Below are positions 4,968-13,522 of a DNA stretch of 18,169 nt, in pieces. The notes under the pieces are model-generated. The model was not told the DNA's origin. It saw only the letters and a program-made list of their open reading frames with translations, and made no database searches. The stretch is from positions 1 through 18,169 of the forward strand of contig CAZONK010000042.1 of NCBI GenBank assembly GCA_964581095.1. The letters run 5' to 3'. The stretch is from SZUA-230 sp964581095 (GTDB lineage: Bacteria; Bacteroidota; Bacteroidia; Cytophagales; Cyclobacteriaceae). Position numbers and translations under genes: made by a program. Numbering within the stretch: position 1 is the first letter of the stretch; each line of letters begins with the position of its first letter.

Positions 4968-7193
4968 CTAATTTATTACCACCACTTGTTTAGTTATAAT
5001 TTTCCCTCCCGTACTTTGCGTTTTGAAAAGGTAAACCCCACCCGGGAGTGATTGCATATCAAAATAAACAGGTGTACCTGGTTTTATTGAAACAGGTCTT
5101 GAAGTTGGTTGTCCAATAATGTTGAGTATTTGTATTTCTCCTTCCCTCGTACTGTTGATAGTGATGATTCCCCCGTTTGCCCTATACACAGGGTTCGGGT
5201 AAATGAGGACGTCGAAACCATCATCGGGATTGGGGTTGGTAGTTGAAGTACTACTTTGTAACAGATGTATCCCTCCTGTCATTAAGCCTGCTATCAACAC
5301 AGGTTCCTGTGTGTCGTATAATTTCGAGAAGGAGATAGTAAAGGAGTTACCCAGGTTTATCGGTTCAATTGCATCTGTTACTGAGTTATATACCGGTAGC
5401 TCAATTTCTGGTTTGGGATTGTTTAACGAACTTAAAAAGTCAGGATAATAGTGAACCTGACCCCGCTGGTCGCCGGTAACCAGGTCGTCCGTTCCATCTG
5501 CATCAATGTCGGCAACCTCTATGGTCAAAAATTTCTTTTCAAAATCTGCTATAATTTCATAAAACCCCTCTTCAATCAATGTGAATTCCGGATCAGTTGA
5601 GGAACCGGAATTTTTGTAGTAATCGAGCTGACCGGATTGCCTTGCAATAAGTATGTCTGACAAATTATCATCATTGATATCGGATATGCAATACTTATCA
5701 TCAGATTTTATATCAATCACAATCTCTGATAGTTCATTGATGTCAAATGAAAAAATGTTACTGCTTTTATTGTAGAGTACAAACATTTTGGCTTTCCTGG
5801 TGGAGTCAGTACCCGAAATAACCAGGTCGGTTTTACCATCACCGTTTAAGTCATCAAATTGTGGTTTTAGTTCCGTCAAACCAAGTGATTGTAAATCGAT
5901 ATAGTTATCATCCAAAAGTTCAAAAGAAGGGGTGGTATGACTTCCTGTGTTTTCGAATATCCAGATAGAACCTGAAAAAGCTGCATTTTCAATGGTTCCC
6001 CGGGTACCAATAAACAGGTCCTGATCACCATCTTTGTCAAAATCGGCGGTAACCGGGCTGGCATTTTCGCCAATATCAATCATATCCTTTTGCAGAAATC
6101 CTGTGGTTTGGAATTGAAAGTCAGGGAATGCATTGGTACCTGTATTTTTATAAAACCATAGACTATTTTGGTAGTCAATTTCATTGTTGAAATTATAGTA
6201 GAAGTTTGTTGAAGAAAGGAAATCCTTTTTTCCATCGAAGTCAACATCTTCATAATAACCGGCGGGAAATGTAAAATAAGAAGCTGGATTAAGTGAGTCG
6301 GAAAAAAAATTAGTAAATGAATTCATCCGGGCTGAGTCAGGGGTACCATCATTTTTCAGAAAGTAAAGCGGTTCGCAATCCTCCTGTCCGATGAGAATCT
6401 CTTTTGCCTGATCGTTATCAGTATCAATGGTTAAAATAGTTTTCCCACCAACATGTTTTATTCTACCCCCGGGGAGTATCAGATCATCACAGGATTCATC
6501 AAAAGCAAAATAGTCACAAATACATTCTTCAAAATAACCCCAGAATTTAGTAACCCTTACATATTCAAGTCCACACGAACCCGAATTCTCCATACTCATA
6601 TTTTTATGATGTTCTATACGCGCACCCACAGCGAAATTATAGACAAGAATATCAAGGTCCCCATCGCCATCCAGGTCATCAATTCCAGGCATATCAATAA
6701 TATTCACCTGTAGGTTCACCTGGCCGTTAAATCCTTGGGTAAAGAGTGGATCTGCAGCTTTCTCCCACGAAAGGATCCCCCCATTACTTGTATTTCGATA
6801 TACTTTTATTCCAAATGGTGCATGGGTGAAAATATCCTGCAACCCATCGCAATCAAAATCACGAAATAATACCCACCCTTTTAAACCTGCAGGCAGGAGC
6901 GAAGCATATTCGGGAGCAAATGCATATTGATTATCTACTGCCAGGAAGGTGGAGAATTTATTAGAGGTCCGGTCAAATATTGCCAGATCGTTGATTCCAT
7001 CATTGTTGAGATCGATAGTTCCGGGTTGAGCGGAGTTTAAGCCTCCTGCCCAGGGGATTTCCAGGGAGCGATCGTCCACTACAACGGGGATGCTTGTATT
7101 CCAGCTATATGATTGCGCAAATAAATATAGAGGTGAAATGACCCCCAATAACAGGACAACTAATATCCACTTTCCCATACTCCTCCGATTCAC
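4968..7193 (-). CDS. Secreted FG-GAP/VCBS repeat protein with T9SS C-terminal sorting domain
   Basis: A 741-residue exported protein. Residues 1-27 are a signal peptide (basic start, hydrophobic core, cleavage near LFAQ). The body carries calcium-loop repeats of the FG-GAP/VCBS beta-propeller type: DLNNDG (61-66), DFDCDG (112-117), DLDGDG (173-178), DVDFDG (316-321), DFDKDG (384-389), DLNGDG (448-453), DINDDN (505-510) and DIDADG (562-567). Each is typically followed by a D-hydrophobic strand such as DLVISG. The repeats probably fold as one or two propellers. A cysteine-rich insert lies at about 207-273 (Cys207, 224, 226, 235, 273). Residues about 664-741 are a type IX secretion sorting domain: IYPNPV, then IQILNIIGQ, then LPGGVYLFK and a final basic strand. 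The protein should cross the outer membrane by T9SS and be released or surface-anchored. No enzymatic domain is seen; substrate or partner is unknown. It looks monocistronic. Confidence 0.93.
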   Translation of the reverse strand: MNRRSMGKWILVVLLLGVISPLYLFAQSYSWNTSIPVVVDDRSLEIPWAGGLNSAQPGTIDLNNDGINDLAIFDRTSNKFSTFLAVDNQYAFAPEYASLLPAGLKGWVLFRDFDCDGLQDIFTHAPFGIKVYRNTSNGGILSWEKAADPLFTQGFNGQVNLQVNIIDMPGIDDLDGDGDLDILVYNFAVGARIEHHKNMSMENSGSCGLEYVRVTKFWGYFEECICDYFAFDESCDDLILPGGRIKHVGGKTILTIDTDNDQAKEILIGQEDCEPLYFLKNDGTPDSARMNSFTNFFSDSLNPASYFTFPAGYYEDVDFDGKKDFLSSTNFYYNFNNEIDYQNSLWFYKNTGTNAFPDFQFQTTGFLQKDMIDIGENASPVTADFDKDGDQDLFIGTRGTIENAAFSGSIWIFENTGSHTTPSFELLDDNYIDLQSLGLTELKPQFDDLNGDGKTDLVISGTDSTRKAKMFVLYNKSSNIFSFDINELSEIVIDIKSDDKYCISDINDDNLSDILIARQSGQLDYYKNSGSSTDPEFTLIEEGFYEIIADFEKKFLTIEVADIDADGTDDLVTGDQRGQVHYYPDFLSSLNNPKPEIELPVYNSVTDAIEPINLGNSFTISFSKLYDTQEPVLIAGLMTGGIHLLQSSTSTTNPNPDDGFDVLIYPNPVYRANGGIITINSTREGEIQILNIIGQPTSRPVSIKPGTPVYFDMQSLPGGVYLFKTQSTGGKIITKQVVVIN

Positions 7194-7227
7194 TGTAAAG
7201 ATAAGGCCTGGAGTACTAATTTTAAAT

Positions 7228-7235
7228 CAAAATTA
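7228..7235 (-). promoter_or_regulatory. Putative -7 element (TAnnTTTG) for the FG-GAP protein gene
   Basis: Read on the minus strand this is TAATTTTG, an exact match to the Bacteroidota -7 consensus TAnnTTTG. It lies 34 bases upstream of the start at 7193, which predicts a short leader. No clear TTTG -33 box is found at the usual spacing, so the assignment is tentative. Confidence 0.35.
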
Positions 7236-7294
7236 TACTTGAATGAGTTATTTTAGACTAACCCCATCATTTATTACGCCGTCAAAAAAGGTTT

Positions 7295-7402
7295 TGGGCT
7301 AAAGCCCCGGATAATGAACCAATCGAAAAACAGTTTTAAGACAAACCACGCTATTTATGGAGTGGACTTAAAAGTTAAAAAAACGGACAGGGCTTTAGCC
7401 CA
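7295..7402. repeat. REP-like inverted repeat (gggctaaagccc / gggctttagccc)
   Basis: tgggctaaagccc (7295-7307) and its exact complement gggctttagccca (7390-7402) are separated by 82 bases. Each arm can also fold on itself (GGGC/GCCC around four bases). The interior holds an imperfect palindrome, ccacgctatttatggagtgg, and the octamer aaccacgc, which recurs just outside the right arm. The element lies in the 246-base gap between two minus-strand genes, after the SnoaL-like stop. Its form is like repetitive extragenic palindromes dispersed in Bacteroidota genomes; it could also serve as a terminator for the SnoaL-like gene. Confidence 0.55.
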
Positions 7403-7439
7403 CATATCAGCTGAACCACGCATATACTCTTCGAATTTA

Positions 7440-7967
7440 TTAATGCGGGAGATATTTATCTGGTAAAGGGTTATCCTTTGTTTCAGCTGACCAGTAGATG
7501 GTCATGATCCACCACCGGTTTCCGTCATTGAATAATTGAATGCTGTTGATTCCACGCGCAAAAGGTTCTTCATCAGCAGCGGATCTTCTTGACTCATACG
7601 TACTGAAGACGTGCACAACAGGGCCATATTCTTCTTTTACCCTGTATATTTCGTTTTCGAAAAACCCATTTTCTTTTAAATATGAATCCGCATTTTCAGA
7701 ATATCCGGATGGTTTCATGGATCGGAAACCTACGACTCCTTCCTCATTCTTTCCTGTAGGGACCAGTTGTGCATTTTCTGTAAATAGAACATGAAATAGT
7801 TCCCAGTCACGGTCAACGCCTGCCTCACCCGAAATAGATCCATATAATGCCTCAATAATTCCATCAAGCGTTTTCACTTCTTCCCTGATTGTATCCTGTG
7901 CATTAACGTTGGTGAATACAACGAAACATACAAAGAACAGGACCAGTGAATTGTTTACTTTTTTCAT
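7440..7967 (-). CDS. Secreted NTF2/SnoaL-like (DUF4440-type) protein
   Basis: A 175-residue protein with a signal peptide (residues 1-24, MKK then a hydrophobic core ending VNAQ). The rest fits one cone-shaped NTF2/SnoaL-like domain: an N-terminal helix (TLDGIIEALYGSISG), the segment RDWELFHVLFTENAQLVPTG typical of these folds, a strand YGPVVHVFSTYESRR, and closing strands ARGINSIQLFND and RWWIMTIYWSAE. Such domains bind small molecules or act as accessory enzymes; no substrate can be assigned. The start is supported by the signal peptide. It lies divergent from murF with only 29 bases between start codons. Confidence 0.85.
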   Translation of the reverse strand: MKKVNNSLVLFFVCFVVFTNVNAQDTIREEVKTLDGIIEALYGSISGEAGVDRDWELFHVLFTENAQLVPTGKNEEGVVGFRSMKPSGYSENADSYLKENGFFENEIYRVKEEYGPVVHVFSTYESRRSAADEEPFARGINSIQLFNDGNRWWIMTIYWSAETKDNPLPDKYLPH

Positions 7968-7974
7968 AGCTTTG
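7967..7974 (+). promoter_or_regulatory. Putative murF -7 element overlapping the divergent gene's start codon
   Basis: TAGCTTTG is an exact TAnnTTTG match 22 bases before the murF ATG. Its first base is the first base of the start codon of the divergent SnoaL-like gene. A good TTTG -33 box is not seen at the usual distance (nearest is aTTG at 7950-7953, too close), so this is a partial promoter call. Confidence 0.4.
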
Positions 7975-7996
7975 ATTGGTAAAATTTTGAATTCTT

Positions 7997-9292
7997 ATGT
8001 CGGTAATAAATACACTTGACAATATATATAATCTGTTTCTCCAAAGCAATGGAATTTGTACAGATACCAGGAAAATAAATAAAGGAGAGATTTTTTTTGC
8101 TTTAAAAGGACCGAATTTCGATGCCAATGCATATGCAGAAGCTGCATTGGACAAAGGCGCTGCTTATGCAATTATTGATGAAACTTCCTATAAAAAGGAT
8201 GAAAGGTACATTGTAGTTGAAGATGTGCTGCATACGCTTCAGGATTTGGCGGCTCACCACCGCGCGCAATTCGATATTCCCGTAATAGGGCTGACAGGGA
8301 GCAACGGTAAGACGACCACAAAAGAATTGATGAAGTCAGCTTTACAAACAAAGTATAATGTAACTGCCACGAAGGGTAATTTTAATAACCACATTGGTGT
8401 ACCTCTTACCCTGCTCCAAATCGATGCGAAAACTGAAATTGCTATCATAGAAATGGGAGCAAACCATATTGGTGAAATCGCCTTTTTGTGCAACATTGCG
8501 AGGCCTACCCACGGGTTGATCACCAATATCGGTCGTGCACACCTTGAAGGATTTGGAAGTATTGAAGGAGTGCTGCGAGCCAAAAGTGAGCTTTACCAGT
8601 TTTTGATTGAAAATGAGGGGACCATTTTTATAAATTCAGATGACCAAATATTGATGAATATGAGCAAAAGGGTTAATAATCCGGTTTTGTATCCTTCTGA
8701 GGATGATTTTAGTACAACCCGGTTTATTTCCGCCAATCCTGCAGTGGCCTTTGAGTCAAACGGCAAAACTTATTACACAAAACTTATCGGGGAATTCAAT
8801 TTTTCAAATATTACTGCTGCATTATGTGTAGCTAAGTATTTTGATATTAAAGGTGAAGATGCAAGTAAGTCTATTGAGGAGTATAGCCCGGATGCCAACC
8901 GTTCGCAAATGCTAAAAATTGGATCCAATACACTGATAATGGATGCCTATAATGCAAATCCTGAATCTATGAAAGCTGCCTTACTCAATTTTGAAAATAT
9001 GGAAGTTGCTAATAAAGTTGTGATTCTCGGGGATATGTTTGAGTTGGGCAGTTACGCTGAAGAAGAGCATAAAAAAATTGGGGAGATTGTTAATGAATGC
9101 CATTTTGATCAATGCTATTTTGTTGGAAATGAGATGCAATATGCCCATCCACAAGTAAAGGGATCTTTGTATTTTCAAACAAAGGCAGACCTCGCTGAAT
9201 ACCTCAATGAACACCCCATTCAAAATGCCACCATATTGTTGAAAGCGTCAAGGGGGATTGGACTTGAGACGCTTTTAGATACATTCAAATGA
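7997..9292 (+). CDS. murF: UDP-N-acetylmuramoyl-tripeptide--D-alanyl-D-alanine ligase
   Basis: A 431-residue cytoplasmic Mur ligase, close to normal MurF length for this phylum. It adds D-Ala-D-Ala to UDP-MurNAc-tripeptide with ATP, the last cytoplasmic step in building the peptidoglycan stem peptide. Visible signatures are the N-terminal TDTRKI..GEIFFALKG substrate domain (22-38), the P-loop GLTGSNGKTT (98-107), TKGNFNNHIGVPLTLL (125-140), EMGANHIGEI (152-161), TNIGRAHLEGFGS (176-188), the lysine of KSELY (196) where Mur ligases are carbamylated, NRSQ (301-304) and the MurF-specific DAYNANPESM (316-325) followed by LGDMFELG (344-351). The start matches the family, about 20 residues before TDTR. 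It stands alone rather than in a dcw cluster, common in Bacteroidota, and converges on the hydrolase gene with 6 bases between stops. Confidence 0.97.
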   Translation: MSVINTLDNIYNLFLQSNGICTDTRKINKGEIFFALKGPNFDANAYAEAALDKGAAYAIIDETSYKKDERYIVVEDVLHTLQDLAAHHRAQFDIPVIGLTGSNGKTTTKELMKSALQTKYNVTATKGNFNNHIGVPLTLLQIDAKTEIAIIEMGANHIGEIAFLCNIARPTHGLITNIGRAHLEGFGSIEGVLRAKSELYQFLIENEGTIFINSDDQILMNMSKRVNNPVLYPSEDDFSTTRFISANPAVAFESNGKTYYTKLIGEFNFSNITAALCVAKYFDIKGEDASKSIEEYSPDANRSQMLKIGSNTLIMDAYNANPESMKAALLNFENMEVANKVVILGDMFELGSYAEEEHKKIGEIVNECHFDQCYFVGNEMQYAHPQVKGSLYFQTKADLAEYLNEHPIQNATILLKASRGIGLETLLDTFK

Positions 9293-9298
9293 CAAGGT

Positions 9299-10114
9299 TC
9301 ATTTCCATGATGAAATGGAGTCCCCTTTTTTTGAAAATACGATCACGCCCGGCCAGGAAATGCTTAATTTCTTCAGGTTTCCTTCACTTGCAGTGGGTGG
9401 TATATGTATGGCGATGTACCATTTTGGGTTGATCAGACTTTTAACATTTTCAGCTCCTTGTTCGCTGGTCAGGAACCAGTATGGAAATATTCCCACATCA
9501 ATTTCTTTTTGATGGATTTTGAAATTTCCAACATCCTCTTTATTGATATCCGCATCACCTGTATGAAGGAATTGGACCCCACCAATGTCAACCAGGCTTG
9601 CCGTGTTCTGGATCCACTGAAAGCGTTCACTTGCATGAGGGAAGGTATAGAGGGTTAAGTTAATGCCATTTATTGAGTATTTTTTCTGTAAATCCGCAGT
9701 TGAAAATGCCTTAATTCTGGATAGTAACTTATCATCGGGGTTTTCAAGGTATAGTAAAACACTATCAATTACTTGGTTTGAAGAAATAAGCGTAGTTTCC
9801 TGATGACTTCGAAGAAACCGGGCTACAAGCGAAGGGTTGAAGTGATCTCCATGAACATGAGATACAAGGATCAGGTCAATTTTACTGAATTTCCCATTCC
9901 CTTCGATGATGTCAGATCGAAGGTTTTCATCTGGGAATAAATATTCAGGTCCATAGAATGTATGTAAAGCATCAATAAGTACATTTTTGCTTGACGAAGT
10001 AATGAGCACCCCTTCATTACCAATGTAGCTTACAGAGGTATCTCCGGTATCCTGTGCAATTACAGGTGCAGACAGGATGCCTAGGCAGATAATAATGTTG
10101 AATGATCTTTTCAT
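9299..10114 (-). CDS. Exported metallo-beta-lactamase-fold hydrolase (UlaG-like)
   Basis: A 271-residue protein with a signal peptide (about 1-20, MKRSF start, cleavage near PVIAQ). The domain is the UlaG-like branch of the metallo-beta-lactamase superfamily: YIGNEGVLI (30-38), VLIDAL (45-50), the metal motif S-H86-V-H88-G-D90-H91, His160 (FPHASER), HTGDADI with His184 and Asp187, and His237 (AIHIPP). All metal ligands expected for a one- or two-metal site are present, so it is likely active on an unknown substrate in the periplasm or outer membrane. It is convergent with murF and divergent from the DUF2461 gene, so it probably has its own promoter in the 404-base upstream gap. Confidence 0.88.
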   Translation of the reverse strand: MKRSFNIIICLGILSAPVIAQDTGDTSVSYIGNEGVLITSSSKNVLIDALHTFYGPEYLFPDENLRSDIIEGNGKFSKIDLILVSHVHGDHFNPSLVARFLRSHQETTLISSNQVIDSVLLYLENPDDKLLSRIKAFSTADLQKKYSINGINLTLYTFPHASERFQWIQNTASLVDIGGVQFLHTGDADINKEDVGNFKIHQKEIDVGIFPYWFLTSEQGAENVKSLINPKWYIAIHIPPTASEGNLKKLSISWPGVIVFSKKGDSISSWK

Positions 10115-10265
10115 ATCATTAATGGACGGATTAAATTGTAAATTGTTTAAGTAAATTTATAGAACTAACCATCTAACTATTATTGTTTAAACTGGCTGAT
10201 TAAGGATTATTGGTCAAATAATAATTATCTGATTGGAAAAATTAAAAACAGTACAAAAATATAAT

Positions 10266-10294
10266 GCTATGGCATAGCCATGACTAATGTCATG
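10266..10294. repeat. Two adjacent short palindromes, possible operator
   Basis: GCTATG-g-CATAGC (10266-10278) is directly followed by CATGAC-TAAT-GTCATG (10279-10294). Both are perfect 6-base-arm inverted repeats and they abut without a spacer. They sit just upstream (minus-strand sense) of the possible -7 element at 10254-10261, where a regulator could bind. They could also be a small repeat element or chance. Confidence 0.4.
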
Positions 10295-10423
10295 AATGCA
10301 TTTGTAAACTTGGGAAAAAGAAATTAAATAAAGGTTGTACTTTATAAAACCTGAATACATACCTCTTTAATAGGGTAAGAATTCATGCAAAATAACACAA
10401 ATGAAATTTTCAGTTCCAATATT

Positions 10424-10441
10424 CCCCCTTAAAAAAGGGGG
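10424..10441. repeat. CCCCCTT-AAAA-AAGGGGG hairpin, REP-like
   Basis: A perfect 7-base-arm hairpin with an AAAA loop, followed by attatgggggtt. It lies in a divergent intergenic region, where a terminator is not expected. Similar C-rich/G-rich hairpins are dispersed repeats in Bacteroidota genomes, which is the likeliest reading. Confidence 0.45.
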
Positions 10442-10518
10442 ATTATGGGGGTTGTTCTTCTGATATTAAACTTAGTTCTTTTATAATACCTAAATGATTA
10501 GTTCAATAAATTTAATAT

Positions 10519-11184
10519 ATGTCCCAAATAAAAGAAATCCTGGAATTTTTATCAAAACTGTCAAAAAATAATACCCGGGAATGGTTTGCTGCCAATAAGG
10601 AAGAGTATCAACATGCGTATGCCGTATTCGTTGAATTTATCGGGTTACTGATCGACAAAATATCAGTTTTTGATGAAGATATAGCAACGCTGGAGCCAAA
10701 AAAATGTGTTTTCAGGATTTATCGCGATGTCCGGTTCAGCAATGATAAGTCGCCGTACAAAACCAACTTTGGGGCTGACATAAGTCCACAGGGGAGGAAA
10801 AGTCCATTTGCAAGCTATTACCTCCATATTGAACCTGACAATTGTTTTGTTGCCGGCGGTATGTACCATCCTGAAGTTGAAATATTGAACAGGATCCGGC
10901 AGGAGATCGATTATAACCCGGATTTAATCCATTCCATTTTAGAGGATCCCAAATTTCATAAAGCCTTTAAAGAACTTCAGGGTGATAAATTGAAAAGGCC
11001 TCCCAAAGGATACGCTGCAGATCATCCGGATGTGGAGCTGCTCAAACACAAAGATTTTATCGTTTTCAAAAAAATACAAGACAAAACCGTTGTCGGAAAC
11101 GGGTTTCTTAAAGTTGCGACTGATTACTATAAACTGATCAAACCATTGAATGATTTTTTGAATATGGCGATTGAAGGGAGCTGA
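10519..11184 (+). CDS. DUF2461 (TIGR02453-type) protein
   Basis: A 221-residue protein, normal family length, with no signal peptide or membrane segment. It shows the family signatures ILEFLSKLSKNNTREWFAANK (7-27) and FRIYRDVRFSNDKSPYKTNFGA (65-86), then an ASYYLHIEP strand and GGMYHPE (113-119). Biochemical function is unknown; it is probably cytoplasmic. It is divergent from the hydrolase gene, and the next gene is 331 bases downstream, so it looks monocistronic. Confidence 0.92.
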   Translation: MSQIKEILEFLSKLSKNNTREWFAANKEEYQHAYAVFVEFIGLLIDKISVFDEDIATLEPKKCVFRIYRDVRFSNDKSPYKTNFGADISPQGRKSPFASYYLHIEPDNCFVAGGMYHPEVEILNRIRQEIDYNPDLIHSILEDPKFHKAFKELQGDKLKRPPKGYAADHPDVELLKHKDFIVFKKIQDKTVVGNGFLKVATDYYKLIKPLNDFLNMAIEGS

Positions 11185-11515
11185 TATGAGTAGTGAACAA
11201 TGAAAAAAGATAATTTCAATGCTCGTGAAAGTTAAAAACTGATGTATGTTTTTCCATGATAATGAACATTTTATATACTTTTCTTCAATTTTCATAAATT
11301 CCTGACATCAATCTGACATCTGGAAATGTATTTTTAAAAACCGAATCGACGTCAACTCATTCAAATCGCATATTCAAGAATTATTTCAGTTTAATTTTCA
11401 ATTACACACCCCTCATGTCATTTATTCATGCTTTTTGCTATTGCAATATTCAGGTTTCATGCATTCATTTGAATATGGATAGTATAGTCCAACAGCACAC
11501 CTAACCATTCTGATT
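11185..11515. other. Intergenic region, 331 bases
   Basis: No credible gene is seen. A tandem 8-base repeat, ctgacatc, occurs at 11302-11309 and 11313-11320 (11-base period, one helical turn), which could be a regulator site for the DUF3857 operon or chance. No complete promoter consensus was found; the closest -7-like sequence is ttcatttg about 45 bases before the downstream start. Confidence 0.4.
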
Positions 11516-13522
11516 ATGAGAGCCTTAAATGCATTATGTCTACTTCTCCTTTCTTTCCAACTTTTTGGTCAGAAGCAACCCAAACCTAAATTCGGTAAGC
11601 TGGATGTTTCCATTTTAAAAGAAAACCATCAAAATATCGATTCCAGTGCATCTGCAATTGTTTTGGCAGATTATGGAAGATCATATTTCCGGTACAGCCA
11701 AAGTGAAGGATTCATTTTTTATTTTGAACGTTATAAACTGGTAAAAATTCTGGATAAGGAGGGGTATAGATACGCTGATGTTGAGATTCCTGTTTATCAT
11801 TCCAGCAATGGTAAGGAATCAGCTAGTGTAATAAAAGGATATACTTATAACCTGGGAGATGGGAAGTTGGTTAAAAGTAAACTGGAGAAATCAAGCATAT
11901 TCAGGGAAGGGTATAACGCCAATTGGAACATTAAAAAATTTACGATGCCCGACGTAAAGGAATCATCAGTAATTGAGTATCAGTATACAATTATGTCCCC
12001 ATTTACTTTTAATCTAAGAACCTGGGAGTTTCAATCAGAAATTCCTACAGTGTATAGTCAGTATGAAGTGACAATCCCGGAATACTTTGATTATCAGCAG
12101 GTATCCTCGGGGTATCATCCATTTACTGTATTTGATAAATCAACAATATCAAACAAGCTTACAATTACTACAAAAGATCGGGTTGAAGGTAGATCAACAA
12201 CTTTCGATCATAATACAATTAACTACCAGGAAAACAAATATCTGTGGATTACCAAAGATGTACCCGCTTTCAAAAAGGAAGCCTATTTGAACAATGCTTC
12301 AAATTACGTTTCAAAAATTGAATTTGAGTTAAGGGGCAGAAAATATCCTAATCAAGCATATGAATCGGTAATGGGAGATTGGACCAGCTTAAACAAAACG
12401 TTCCTGGAATCGCAGTATTTTGGTTTGGCAATTAAACAAATTGGTTTTCTGAAACAGGATTTGGAAAAATTTGAAAACCTCGATGATTCTTCAAAGATAT
12501 CCAATACCATGGCCCTTTTGAAAAAGGAAATGGAATGGAACGGAAATAACGGGAAGTATGTAAATACAACTTTAAAAAAGGCATGGGAGCAAAAATCAGG
12601 TAACTCTGCTGATATCAATCTCATGCTGGTCGCGGCTCTACAAAGATTAAATCTTGATGCCGATCCTGTATTGTTAAGTACTAGAAATCATGGAATCATA
12701 CGGGATTACCTTGCAATGTCAAAACAATTTAACTATGTAATTTGTTTGGTTCGAACCGGTGACGCAATGTTATTGTTGGACGCTACAGACAAATATATGC
12801 CGAGCGGGGTTCTTCCAGTTCGATGTTTAAATGGCCAGGGCCGGGTGATATCCGATTCTTCCCCAGGATGGATAAACCTGATGTCAACTAATTTATCGGA
12901 AAATTCACTTTTCTGTCAGCTTGATTTGTCAGAAGATGGAGTGATGAATGGACAGATGTTACTGACAAGTAAAGGTTATGCAGCCTATAATAATAGGAAA
13001 AAGTATATTCAGAAAGGTGAGGAAAAATTTATTGATGATGTAAAGGAAGGAAATAAAATGTGGGAGATATCCTCATCGGGATTTAAAGGAGAATCAGAAA
13101 TGAACAAACCTTTTTCACAGAATTATGAAGTAGAAATTAACGAGGTAGTTGAATCAGCTGGGAATTTAATGTTCATCAACCCGTTGCTTACTCAAGGCAT
13201 GAAAGAAAACCCATTTAAATTGGAAAAACGTACCTTCCCTGTTGATTTCGCATATCCTATAAAAGAATCCTATATGATATCGATTAAACTCCCTGAAGGA
13301 TATATTGTTGATGATCTGCCAAAACCGGTAAATATAGTTCTTCCGGATAACGCCGGTAAATTTCAGTTTTTGGCTCAACAGATTGGTAACAAATTAAGCG
13401 TTACTAACATTTACACTATAAATAAGGCTATATTTTTACCTGACGAATATCCGGCACTTAAAAGGTTTTATAATATTATCGTTTCCAAACATGCTGAGCA
13501 AATTGTACTAAAGAAGATGTAA
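11516..13522 (+). CDS. Exported DUF3857/transglutaminase-like protein lacking catalytic residues
   Basis: A 668-residue protein with a signal peptide (1-19, ending LFGQ). It has the Bacteroidota DUF3857 architecture: an N-terminal beta-rich domain (about 30-260, including NWNIKKFTMPDVKESSVIEY), a transglutaminase-like core (about 285-440), and a C-terminal DUF3858-like beta domain. In the core, where active members have GDC, this protein has G-N-S364 (KSGNSADIN). The His position (FNH) is Tyr407 (FNYVIC). Only the acidic third position, Asp422, remains. It should therefore be catalytically dead and may bind peptides or a partner. The stop overlaps the next start (TAATG), so it is coupled to the active homolog. 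It is a clear paralog of the protein at 15457-17448. Confidence 0.9.
   Translation: MRALNALCLLLLSFQLFGQKQPKPKFGKLDVSILKENHQNIDSSASAIVLADYGRSYFRYSQSEGFIFYFERYKLVKILDKEGYRYADVEIPVYHSSNGKESASVIKGYTYNLGDGKLVKSKLEKSSIFREGYNANWNIKKFTMPDVKESSVIEYQYTIMSPFTFNLRTWEFQSEIPTVYSQYEVTIPEYFDYQQVSSGYHPFTVFDKSTISNKLTITTKDRVEGRSTTFDHNTINYQENKYLWITKDVPAFKKEAYLNNASNYVSKIEFELRGRKYPNQAYESVMGDWTSLNKTFLESQYFGLAIKQIGFLKQDLEKFENLDDSSKISNTMALLKKEMEWNGNNGKYVNTTLKKAWEQKSGNSADINLMLVAALQRLNLDADPVLLSTRNHGIIRDYLAMSKQFNYVICLVRTGDAMLLLDATDKYMPSGVLPVRCLNGQGRVISDSSPGWINLMSTNLSENSLFCQLDLSEDGVMNGQMLLTSKGYAAYNNRKKYIQKGEEKFIDDVKEGNKMWEISSSGFKGESEMNKPFSQNYEVEINEVVESAGNLMFINPLLTQGMKENPFKLEKRTFPVDFAYPIKESYMISIKLPEGYIVDDLPKPVNIVLPDNAGKFQFLAQQIGNKLSVTNIYTINKAIFLPDEYPALKRFYNIIVSKHAEQIVLKKM

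Larger units (their letters stand above)
10115..10518. other. Divergent intergenic region, 404 bases, rich in palindromes
   Basis: No credible ORF is found. The region must hold promoters for both flanking genes. A minus-strand TAnnTTTG match (TATTTTTG, at 10254-10261 on the plus strand as CAAAAATA) lies about 140 bases before the hydrolase start, but without a -33 box. Two adjacent palindromes (10266-10294) and a C-rich/G-rich hairpin (10424-10441) are listed separately. Confidence 0.6.

Noticed and set aside
5203..5448. Plus-strand ORF of 81 codons
   Set aside because: It lies antisense inside the FG-GAP gene, whose repeats and sorting domain clearly define the coding strand.
6540..6740. 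Cysteine-rich stretch in the FG-GAP protein as a separate metal-binding domain
   Set aside because: The cysteine spacing does not match a known cluster or zinc motif; it is more likely a disulfide-linked insert in a secreted protein.
8254..8583. Minus-strand ORF of 109 codons
   Set aside because: It is the antisense shadow of the strongly conserved MurF P-loop and central region.
11302..11320. Tandem ctgacatc repeat as the start of a CRISPR or iteron array
   Set aside because: There are only two 8-base copies with a 3-base gap; no further units and no associated genes.
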